Assembly: GCF_000687475.1 (NCBI RefSeq)
Contig: NC_057321.1
Location: 2,418,001 to 2,482,000 of the forward strand
Reading direction: 5' to 3'
DNA: 64,000 nucleotides
From: Ustilaginoidea virens
Lineage: Eukaryota > Ascomycota > Sordariomycetes > Hypocreales > Clavicipitaceae
A program made the position numbers and the translations under genes. Below, one piece after another: positions 55,301 through 64,000 of this stretch. The notes beneath the pieces were generated by a model that searched no databases, had not been told where the DNA came from, and was given only the letters and a program-made list of their open reading frames with translations. How positions within the stretch are numbered: position 1 is the stretch's first letter; the number at the start of each line of letters is the position of its first letter.

Positions 55301-57644
55301 AGGAAGTCAAGAACCTCATCATGAGTGCTCACGGCTTGCTGCCCATTCTGGAGATTCTGGAGCCGTGTACGGTGAAGAGCAGGCAGTACATGATCTTGCA
55401 GCTTCTCAAGGTGGTCAACTCGGTGAGTGCGCTTTTTTTTTTTTTGTCCTTTTCTTTCCACACCGACCGGTGCCGCACCAGCTTGCTGACTTGGTAAAGA
55501 TCATCTTGGATGATGTCGAGATTCAGGAAAACCTCTGCTTCGTGGGCGGGATACCCATCATTACGAAATTCGCGGCGCGCCAATACTCGGACGAGATCAG
55601 AATAGAGGCCGCGGCCTTTGTGCGGCAAATGTATCAGACATCCACGCTGACGCTTCAAATGTTTGTAGCCGCTGGCGGTCTGAACGTGCTGGTGGAATTC
55701 CTGGACGAAGACTACGACAGCGCCCGGGACCTGGTGCTCATCGGGGTCAACGGCATATGGAACGTGTTCGAGCTGCAGGGACCGACGCCCAAGAACGACT
55801 TTTGCAGAATCTTTTCGAGAAGCAAGATCCTGTACCCGCTGGCCCTGGTGCTGCACCGGGTCCTGGACGAGGAGGGCGAGGACGAGCTGGGCGAGCTCAT
55901 AGAGGGGCGGATCGTCAACATCTTTTACCTCTTCAGCCAGGCGGAGAACTACGTCAAGGAGGTGGTGGCGGACCGGCAGGTTCTGAAGAGCGTGCTCAAG
56001 GACCTGCGGCGCATGACGCCGGTGCACCAGGTCACCATGCTCAAGTTCATCAAGAACCTGTCGATGCTGTCGACGACGATTGAGTCGCTGCACTCGGCCG
56101 ACGCCATCGAGTTCCTGATCGACCTGCTGAGCTACAGCATGAAGAGGGCGCACAGGCAGTTCCGCGAGATATGCAACCAGGTGCTCAACACGCTCTTCAA
56201 CCTGTGCCGGCTCAGCAAGGAGCGCCAGGAGGACGCGGCGGTGGGGGGCATCATCCCGCTGCTGCTGCGCATCATGCAGACGGACCGGCCGCCCAAGGAA
56301 TTTGCGCTGCCGATACTCTGCGACATGGCGCACTCGGGCTCCAAGGGGCGGCGGTACCTGTGGCAGAACAAGGGGCTCGACTTTTACGTGTCGCTGCTGA
56401 CGGACCAGTACTGGCAGGTGACGGCCCTGGACGCGATCCTGGTGTGGCTGCAGGAGGAGACGGCCAACGTGGAGAACCACCTGATGGACGGCAACCTGAC
56501 GCGGGCCATTGTGAGCTGCTTCGGCACCAACAGGCTCAACGCGTTCGACTCGAACCTGCTGGAGCCGCTGCTGAAGCTGCTGCGGCTGAGCCCGGCGATT
56601 GCGGCGTCGCTGGCCAAGCCCGAGATGCTTGCGGGCATGGCGCGGCGGCTGGGGCACAAGAAGCCGGTGGTGCGGCTGAACCTGCTGCGGCTGGTGCGCA
56701 TCATCATGGACGCCTGCGAGCCGGGGCTGGGCGGCGGGGACGGCTCGCGCACGCTCAACAGCCGGCAGGTGCGGTCGCTGATGGACTCGATCCACACGCT
56801 GGCCGAGACGGACTCGGCCGTGCTGGTGCGCAACCTGGCCGCCGAGCTGGTGCGATGCCACATGGACAGGGGGCGCGGCGCGGGCGCGGGCGCGGGCGCG
56901 GGCGTGGGTTCAGCGGCGGTCCTCCTCCTCAGGCACGACAGCAGCAGCCTCTCGTCGGCCCCGTCGGCCCCGTCGGCCCCGTCGTCGTCGTCGTCGTTGT
57001 CGTCGTCGTCGTCGTCGTCGCAAGCGAGCCCGGCCGCGGCGTGCTCGAGGAGAGGAGGCACGCGCCGCCGCAACACGAGCTACACGCCGCCGAACCTGCT
57101 GCACCTGCAGTCGTGCTCGTCCATGCCGCCGCCGCCGCAGTCGCCGTCGCAGCCGTCGTCACCTTACCATCACCACCGCCACCAACAACAACAACAACAA
57201 CAGCAACAACAGCAACAACAGCAACAACAGCAACAACAGCAACAACAACAACACCATCACCATCACCATCATCGCCACCACCACCACCGCAGCCGGGCCA
57301 GCCTCGCCAGCAACCCCAGCCACGGCGGTGCCCTGATCGAGGTGGCTGCCAGCCCGCGCCGCAGCGACGCCGTCCCCCGCCGCCGGGTCAGCGGAGACTC
57401 GACGTGCTCGTCGCTCGGGCCGTCGGGCCACGCCAAGAGCCGCCTGCCGCGCACCTCGCTCGCCGCAGGCCGCTCGTCGGGCTCGCCCTTTTCCGCGCTG
57501 AGGGGGGATCCGGCGCCCCCGATGGTGGTCCGCAGCGACAGCGGCGCCAGCGGCGCGAGCAACAAGGAGAACAGCGCGAGCGGGGGGGGCGACGCGTCGG
57601 CCAAGAGACGGCCCAGGCCGCCGAGCGAGCTGAAGTGGTCATGA
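52331..57644 (+). CDS. sepH: SepH/Cdc7-type septation protein kinase (SIN pathway)
   Basis: Ten exons, 52331-52483, 52607-52741, 52818-52847, 52916-52980, 53069-53510, 53603-53933, 54078-54604, 54698-55189, 55279-55422 and 55500-57644, give 1487 residues. The kinase domain spans about 50-305 with GKGAFGSV (58-65), catalytic-site Lys80, HRDIKGAN (171-178), DFG (191-193) and GTPYWMAPE, typical of the Cdc15/Cdc7/SepH group. A disordered acidic middle with repeated DNWDDDF/DNYDDDF motifs follows. From about 720 an armadillo-like helical region runs to about 1190 and carries the near-invariant family stretch [21 protein letters not shown]. The last 300 residues are low-complexity. Orthologues act at spindle pole bodies downstream of the Spg1 GTPase to trigger septation. 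The exon 9/10 junction has an alternative acceptor at 55481 that adds six residues. Confidence 0.93.
57184..57290. repeat. CAA/CAG then CAC/CAT arrays in the SepH coding end
   Basis: Interrupted CAACAACAG repeats encode about 23 Gln, followed by His codons. A GTCGTC Ser array lies shortly upstream at about 56985-57020. Confidence 0.9.
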
Positions 57645-57663
57645 CGGCAGCGCCGAGATGGAG

Positions 57664-57748
57664 TCTGATGAGCGGGCAGATGAAGGGCATGATGAGCGGG
57701 CAGATGAAGGGCATGATGAGCGGGCATGATGAGCGGGCATGATGAACG
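57664..57748. repeat. Short minisatellite (GATGAGCGGGCAGATGAAGG type)
   Basis: A unit of GATGAGCGGGCAGATGAAGG plus GCAT (24 bp) occurs twice in full, then shortened GATGAGCGGGCAT copies follow. It begins about 20 bases after the kinase stop codon. Confidence 0.85.
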
Positions 57749-58311
57749 GGCCAGTCGGGTTGAAGTGCGTGACACGACCGAGCTACTTGCATCATGAACG
57801 CAGCCATCCGAGTCAGCGGCCACGACGACGCAGTTGAAGCGCATCATACCATGCCCGCAGCTTCCCACCAACACAAACGCAACGCAACGCAGCGCACCGC
57901 CACGCAAGCAACGCAGCGCAACAGACAACAACGCAACACCCGCTCCCATCTTGCAGGCCCTGGCCACACTCGCCAGCCGCCCTCGGCATCAAGCCGGCAA
58001 GCCGGGCAGGACAAGGCACGCCAATGAGCAAAACGAACTATGACAGCGCAGCACCACACCCCGCGCCGTCTCTCTCACTGCATCCGCACTGCATCCGCAC
58101 TGCATTCGTACCGCGGTCTGCTACTTCCGCTCGAGGCGGGCGTGCGTGCGTCCCCTGCCGGGCAGGCACGAGACATGACGTTGGGAGACGGTCCGGACGG
58201 GACGTCTGCCGGTGAACGTGCTGCATGGGAGCGAGGACGGGGGGCCGGGTTGGACTGTAGCATGCGGCAAGAGCGAATGGAGCCGCGTTGGGTACAAGCT
58301 GTAGGCTTGGC

Positions 58312-58520
58312 TGGTATACAGGGGAGGCAGATGAACCTCGACGGGGGTACAAGCGTCTACACATGACTTGACTCTGGTATTCAGGGAAGCTGATGGATCC
58401 TCGACGGGAGCACAAGTGTCTACACATGACTTGACTCTGGTATTCAGGGAAGCTGATGGATCCTCGACGGGGGTACAAGTGTCTACACATGACTTGACTC
58501 TAGTATTCAGGGGAAAGCAA
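58312..58520. repeat. 63-bp minisatellite, about 3.5 copies
   Basis: TGGTATTCAGGGAAGCTGAT starts at 58375 and 58438, and a variant at 58501, an exact 63-bp period. A diverged copy precedes at 58312. Each unit contains TCTACACATGACTTGACTC. Confidence 0.92.
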
Positions 58521-58607
58521 TAAATCCACGATTAGAGTACAAGCTCCACGCCGTCTTGTCTCGGCACACACGCACGCTGTACGAACAGCCCAGCTATCCC
58601 CGTGCCA

Positions 58608-58850
58608 ATAGAGACGCGGCTTCACAGTGTGCCAATAGGCCTTTTAAGATATGTCAGGCGCAACTTCCCCAGTGTGCCGTGCCAATGGACCTTTATGATA
58701 TATCAGGCGCGACTTCACCAGTGCGCCGTGCCAATGGACCTTTAAGATATATCAGGCGCGACTTCCCCAGTGTGCCGTGCCAATAGACCTTTAAGATATA
58801 TCAGGCGCGACTTCACAGTGCGCCGTGCCAATGGACCCTTTAAGATGCAT
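58608..58850. repeat. 49-bp minisatellite, about five copies
   Basis: TCAGGCGC(G/A)ACTTC starts at 58654, 58703, 58752 and 58801, an exact 49-bp period. Each unit contains GTGCCAATGGACCTTTAAGA or a one-base variant. Confidence 0.92.
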
Positions 58851-59846
58851 CACATCACCCAGACTGACCGGTAACAGCGGCGCAGCAAGCAGCAACTCCC
58901 ATCTCGGAAGAGCTGCCTTCCCCCGGCCGCCGGCGCAGCGCTACGAATTGCGCATTTTTGGTTTTCGGCCCGGGGAAAAGGCTGCGCACGTTGTAGGCGT
59001 CTGTCTGCTGTCTGTCTGGTGGTTTGCTGTCGTCGGCGCGGGCAGTCGCGGGGAATCTAGCGCGCACGTGCTGGCTGCTGCTGCTGCTGCTGCTGCTGCT
59101 GCCCGGTGCTGCGGTGCAGATGCCGGAAACCACCATGTATGCGATACGATACGTGTAGGATTCCAACGTTTCGCGGCGGGCACCGCAGCTCGGCTCGATG
59201 AAGAAGTCTTCCATCACGATCTCGCGCAGGCTTTACACGGCGACACGGTTTGACGGCTGGCTGGTGGCTGGGTTCATGTCGCATCATCATCATCATCATC
59301 ACTATTATTATCAAATCACGCCAGGGGGCTGCTATTTAGCAGCTAAATAAACAACCTGCTGCTGCATTCTCCAAGACTACTCCGTACTCGTTGCCAATTC
59401 CCAACGCCGGAGCTAATCGAGCCAGTTTTTGCAACCGTGCATCCCCCCCTCCCCCAGGCCCCCACCTGCTGCACCAACAGTGTGACGCCACACAAATATG
59501 ACTTTATTGGGCATTATATACGGAGTACGCTGCGATAACCACCCCTCTCAGCAGCAGCAGCAAGTACGTACCTGGGTCGTCGCAGCCCCCAAAAAAAGGG
59601 TCTGGTGCACCCCGTTTCGTGCATCTGGCCCAGACGGGAGACGCGTCAAGCACAAGTAGTCGGCCGCAGCCGCAGCCGCAGCCGCAGCCGCTCAGCCACG
59701 CACGCACGCTGCTGCGCTAGGATGTGGCGACGCCACACCACGGCGCGGCTTCCATCGGGCTTCATTTCATGCCCAGGGTACGGACTCTGGAGTGGTGAGG
59801 GGCACGATGTGATATCAAGGAGGCTTGATTGACCTAAGCTAGGATA

Positions 59847-60046
59847 TGTGATGGTGGAGTGCCTACATAGGCAAGGTCATGTGACAGGGATGAAGGCTGT
59901 CTAAAAGAAAGCCCTGCTGGCGCCCCTGTTCTATTCACGTGTATCCAATGTGTCCAAGAGGGATAGTATATGCAGACAGACGTCTAGGGACTTGATAGAG
60001 AATAATAATCAAGAATTAGTATGCCCTCTTATCTTGGAGAATCACA
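59847..60046. repeat. Possible solo LTR or decayed repeat
   Basis: About 200 AT-richer bases begin TGTGATGG and end GAATCACA, giving terminal TGTGAT/ATCACA inversion like an LTR. The flanking five bases (GGATA and ACTAA) do not match, and an alternative start TGTGATATC at 59808 exists. It does not resemble the LTR at 42093. Confidence 0.3.
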
Positions 60047-60999
60047 ACTAATGCCAGGGCGGCATACTACTTTATACAGATTGATATTACTGCCATCACA
60101 CTGCACCATCGGCACACGCTCCCCAAGTCAGGCATCTCACGCATCTCACGCTATCACGCACGCTCGGCAGCCACCAAATCTCTCTTCTTTATTGTGGGTG
60201 GCAACCAACACTATAACCGTCATAACGCACGTCCTCATTATTCTCTACTCGCCATCCTTCAACTGGCTCCTGGCCAGTTGCGTCTTTTGCCGCAAAGTCC
60301 CGGCAGCCGCCGTCCCTTCCTTTCCAGGCAAAGAACCCCCCCCCCCCCCCCCCGACTCTCGCGGCGTTGCCAATCTTCAAAGCACCATGGCCAAAATCAT
60401 GTATACTTGTGAGGATGCACATAATAAATATAACGAGGCGTCGTTTTTGGACCCCAAACAAGCCAAAACAAGGAGCCGTCCGTCCACTTCTGCCAGTTGG
60501 ATCACTGTCCAGCAAAAGCACACAAAATAGGCACAGAATTGCCGGATTCTGCATCTGATCTCTATCAAGAGGCAACACACACAAAGACCGTCCATGTCGC
60601 GGCACGAATAGCCCGCTTCGCCACGGGGAATATAAAAGCCGCATGTTGTTTTTTTTGTTTTGTGCAACGTTGTAATCGGTTCCCACCTCGCGTGTTTTTT
60701 TTTCTTTTTTTTTTCTTTTTGCACTTGCCATACCTGCGGAAACGAATCGAATTGTACAAGTCAAGTCTGATGACCAGGGAGAAGAGAAAAACACGCAAAG
60801 CCGAGAGGCATCGTGATCAGTGTTCCGGGCGCATAAAGTCGTAATAAGACAAGAAGAAAGGGGGATCAAGAAAGAAAAGAGGGGGGACGGAGGCGGGGGA
60901 GAGAAGAGTATATTTATGTGGTGGTGGTGGTGGCGGCGGCGGCGGCGGCGGCGACGGCGGCGGCGCTGTCGAGAGAAAAAGTTGGCGCCAATCAAAAAC

Positions 61000-61869
61000 T
61001 CAAACGATAGGAGCAGCCCTTCGCTTCTCGATGCTGGTTAGCACCAGCCTTGGGGCCTTGCGTTGCGAGTCGGCAAGCTCCTGGGCCTTTGCAGTCCGGA
61101 TAGCCCCATTTTTGAAGGCATTGGCAAACGAACTGCTTTCAACCTCCCCGGCAGACGTGCAACCAGTGCTGTCGACGCTGCAGCGTGCCTTTTGTCGCGA
61201 ACTCGGCCGGTCGGAGCCAATGGCCCCCCAGCTGCCGCTAGCCGACGTCCTCGAGCTGCTACACTCTTCTTCCCCCACCAGGCTTCCCGAGCCGCTCCGA
61301 CCAGAGTCCGAGTCATTGTCCGTCACGGGCGACCCAGACTCCTCGGCCGTCTCGGAAACAGGGCTCATGCTCCCGGTAGAGCTGCACGTTCCCTTGCGGC
61401 GTTCCAAGCCGGCCCGGACGAGGTTGTACACGGCAGAGCGACGTGTGCGAGCGGCAAAGTTCTTGCTGCCCTCGTGTCTGGCGGTGGGCTTGGACTTGAG
61501 CTCGTCTAGCGAGGGGGGCCCGCGTGGCTGTCGAACCGGGTGCTCACCAGCACGAGCCTGGCCGGGACCGTAACCCCCCGTCAGGGGCGTGAGAGGGAAA
61601 GAAGCAGCCGTCTTGGCCGCCGACGACTTGGGAGCCTCGCCGACGGCGCTGGCAGCAGCCAGAGCGGCATTCACGGGAGCCAGGGACGAGGCCTTCTTGT
61701 GGCCGCGACGAAAGGCGTTGGCGGATGGGGGAGGCAGAGGCGTCACTTCCGAAGGCGATTCGTGGCGCTTGGGAGGGGACGTCTGGAACGACGTCTGGGA
61801 GCTCTCTGGAGGCGGCGACACCTGCACTCTGGGAGTTCCTTGCTGGGCCTGCTGATTCTTTTGCTGAGC

Positions 61870-61905
<36 letters not shown>

Positions 61906-62815
61906 CTGCTTCTGCTGCTTCTGCTTCTGCTTCTGCTGGAAAACCTGCTGCTGCTGTTGTTGTTGCTGCTGCTGCTGGAATCCGTTGATGTAGGTGGGCG
62001 ACAGGGGCTGCTCAGCGTAGTGAGAGTTGACCTGAGCAGCATTGGCCGACGACGTGTCGACGTAGTATTGGCCAGTCACCGGGCTGTAGTAAATCTGCTG
62101 CCCTTGATTCATGGCGGCCTGCATCCCAACCTGTTGCTGCATGTTTCGCAGTTGCTGCTGTTGCTCGTACAAGGCCATTTGCTGCTGGGTGAGCTGAGAG
62201 TTGCTCATGTTGAGCTGCTGAAACTGCTGCGCGGCGGCCTGGACACTCCTGAGCTGCTGCTGAAGTCTCTGCTGCTGCTGGGCGAGGTACATGTTGGTAG
62301 CCACGAGTTGGGCGTAAAGACTGGGGTCCATGTGCTCCTGGGCTTGATCGTCCATGGCAAGCTCGGGGGGGGGCGAGAACCTGGTCAACCGTGTACTGCG
62401 CGTTATTCATCATGTTCGCATAACTCTGTTGAGCCCCGTACTGGGGAAAAGCAGTCTTTGGGGCGGCGCTGTAAGCATTGTCTTGCCCATAACCATAGAG
62501 GTTGGCGACCATGCCGTGTTGTGCGTATTGCTGGGGGGTGGCATTGACGGTAGGCGACAGAGGTCCGGGGCCAAAGGTGGCAGCCGCGGCCGACTTGGGA
62601 GCTGTTCGAAGACCGGCGAGGAGGTGAGATCGACTGGTCCGAGGCGTCGGTGCACTGCCGTCTCTGCTGACGTTGTTTTGCTTCGCGGCATCAAAGGACA
62701 GAGGCTTGATAGTCTGGCCGCCTCGACGGGAAGCGAGACCACTCGTAGGCATGGACAGCCCATGGGCCGGAGTGAAGGAATTTGAAGACATTTGAGCTAG
62801 ACCGCCTGCGTCCAT
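61000..62815 (-). CDS. Gln-rich uncharacterised protein, frame interrupted at a C/G homopolymer
   Basis: The minus strand codes for a polar protein of about 600 residues in two frames that meet at a run of nine G (plus strand, 62365-62373). The first frame starts at 62815 (MDAGGLAQMSSNSF) and covers about 147 residues up to DQVLAPP. The second continues from ELAMDDQAQEHMDPS to the stop at 61000. Losing one base in the run would join them. No splice-site pair of sensible length does this, so a homopolymer length error or a true frameshift is likely. The N-part has PTPRTSRSHLLAGLRTAPKS; the middle is poly-Gln (about 61865-61975) and coiled; the C-part has SLDELKSKPTARHEGSKNFAARTRRSAVYNLVRAGLERR, the most conserved-looking segment. 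I do not recognise a named family. No membrane or signal segment is seen. Confidence 0.65.
61865..61975. repeat. CTG/TTG array coding for poly-Gln
   Basis: CTGCTG and CTGCTT repeats on the plus strand encode Gln and Gln-Lys strings on the minus strand. Confidence 0.88.
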
Positions 62816-64000
62816 TGCTCGCAGATATGACGACAAAATCTACTTGACGCGTCAAAAAAAAAAATCTGGTGGGTGTCCACTGTGCGGCAGTGTATCTAGC
62901 TTTCGATGATAAAAGGCCGTTCGGGGTGAAGGAACGCAATGACCAATGGCAGATAAACGAAGAAATTAGTAATGAAGAAGACGTGCGTTCAAAAACAGGC
63001 TCCAGAGGAGGTGTGTCCGAGACGGAGTCGGAAAGGCGACTTCTCCAGAATGTGAAGCAGACAGTGACCAGTTTCGAAATCGTCGCCAAGTGAAGGCGTA
63101 ATAATGGTCAGAGAGAGAAGGCAACGATACTATAGAGCAATCGAGGAATAGCGGGAAACACGAGTGCCACCAGCGGTTGAGCGTCGAACAAGCTTCTTTT
63201 CCTAAGTCGTCTTGTTCTGTCGCTGTTCTTTGCTGTCTGAGAGGGAGCGAGTAATCACGTGCCGAGAAAAAGTATTAATTGGAAACGGGTACCGAGTCCG
63301 AGGACTAGAACTTGAAAAAAAAAAAAGGGAGGGGGGGCCAGGATTAAGAAGGAAAGAAATCGAAAAGGTGGTACTTTGATGTGTTCGTATGGTCCTTTCT
63401 AGGGCAGTTGCACCGTTTCTTGGCCACAGGAACCAAGCGAGAAGCAAACAAGGGATGACTCTGCTCGGCGGCTATCGTGCAACAACCAGTCGAGGGTGAC
63501 TAATGAGTAAACTCCCGGGTTGCTTGTAATGACTCGATATTCCGAAGAAAAGGTCAAGCTGCAGAGATCGAATATGAGTTGCAATGTATCGGTCGATGGT
63601 CAGGATGAAAAATGTATGGCTGAAAAGTATCGCGAAGCGGCAGGATGGCAGACGGAATAACAAGGCTTTGAGGCTCTTTTTCAAAGGTAGAATTACAAAG
63701 AGGTAATGCAAATGCCGAAGAGACGAAGACGATGTACCTGATGCAATAACGCTGGATGGCAAGGACGCAAGGAGGAGGAGCGTGCAGACTTTCCCGCTTT
63801 CGAGATGTAAGGTGCGTAGGCGCTTTGAGACGGACGTAATGTCGACGAGCAAGAGCGGTCGGAACTGAGTGCAGACAAATAATGGCAGCAGGCGGGTTGA
63901 GACGGACCAAAGGGTATCGTATCCGGGAACCGAAATGGATGTGGTGCTGCGGGTGCAGCCTTCCAAACTGAAACTGAAGAAAAGCGAGAAAAAAAAAAGG
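62816..64000. other. Upstream region of the Gln-rich gene
   Basis: No gene is supported to the window end. Minus-strand frames of 110-165 codons at 63472-63966 show no domain. This is probably promoter and long 5' leader, possibly with leader introns. Confidence 0.45.

Larger units (their letters stand above)
57645..60999. other. Repeat-rich region between SepH and the Gln-rich gene
   Basis: No gene is supported. It holds a GATGAGCGGGCA-type array in the SepH 3' flank, 63-bp and 49-bp minisatellites, CTG and ATC arrays (about 59070-59102 and 59283-59302), two TACTCCGTAC-type motifs (59378, 59519), a possible solo LTR (59847-60046), an 18-base C-run (60336) and a GGT/GGC array (about 60918-60968). 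Confidence 0.5.

Noticed and set aside
55329..57742. Frames of 510 (minus) and 523 (plus) codons overlapping sepH
   Set aside because: They have no domain, are Arg/Gly/Ala- or His-rich, and mirror the sepH codon bias.
59330..59350. Small inverted repeat TATTTAG-CAG-CTAAATA
   Set aside because: A single 7-bp stem with no T-run or neighbouring gene end to give it a role.
1..64000. CRISPR-like spaced repeats
   Set aside because: The tandem arrays have no unique spacers between copies and the DNA is fungal.

Overview
The window reads as nuclear DNA of a filamentous ascomycete. Its genes carry several short introns with GT...AG borders. The gene set includes a CFEM-type PTH11-like receptor, a secreted glutaminase A, a SepH/Cdc7-type septation kinase, an ICE2-family ER protein, a two-SH3 BZZ1 protein and a DUF2408/UPF0662 protein. 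Gene content and style suggest Sordariomycetes, perhaps Hypocreales; I cannot fix the genus. Coding regions are GC-rich with strong third-position bias, so long antisense shadow frames are common. Intergenic DNA is rich in homopolymers, microsatellites and minisatellites. No RIP-like AT-rich blocks, rRNA, recognisable tRNA or CRISPR array were seen.

Layout from left to right: CFEM/PTH11-like receptor (+, 1067-2763); a 102-bp polypyrimidine tandem repeat (about 3055-3440); glutaminase A (-, 4496-7069); a 4.4-kb gene-free block; C2H2 zinc-finger protein (-, 11514-12571); ACS-family MFS transporter (+, 14782-16605); a 1.4-kb degenerate minisatellite region (17230-18600); BZZ1 (-, 19052-21646); YciI-domain protein (+, 22870-23562); DUF2408 protein (-, 24407-26125); ribosomal P1 (+, 27421-28262); UBA/C2H2/UBX protein (-, 28915-30215); SCS2/VAP (+, 31739-32981); sphingolipid delta-4 desaturase (-, 33971-35335); a truncated amino-acid transporter relic (-, 36295-36699); ICE2 (+, 38199-39637); DUF218 protein (-, 41045-41890); a short LTR element with an intact 5-bp target-site duplication (42093-44096); a folylpolyglutamate/dihydrofolate synthase with a long C-terminal extension (-, 44336-46468); an orphan disordered protein (+, 47526-49359); the SepH/Cdc7 kinase (+, 52331-57644); two minisatellites (58312-58850) and a possible solo LTR; and a Gln-rich protein with an apparent frameshift in a homopolymer (-, 61000-62815).

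From about 19 to 41 kb the genes mostly alternate in convergent and divergent pairs. SCS2, the sphingolipid desaturase and ICE2, all ER-membrane proteins linked to lipids or ER shape, lie within 8 kb. No biosynthetic cluster is visible. The strongest unexplained signals are the LTR element with its minus-strand internal frames, the repeated non-coding TACTCCGTA/TACGGAGTA motif, the three minisatellite zones, and coding ends built from simple repeats (DUF218 protein, folate ligase, SepH).

Exon borders were read by hand from splice-site sequence, reading-frame continuity and remembered family conservation. They have not been tested against transcripts.
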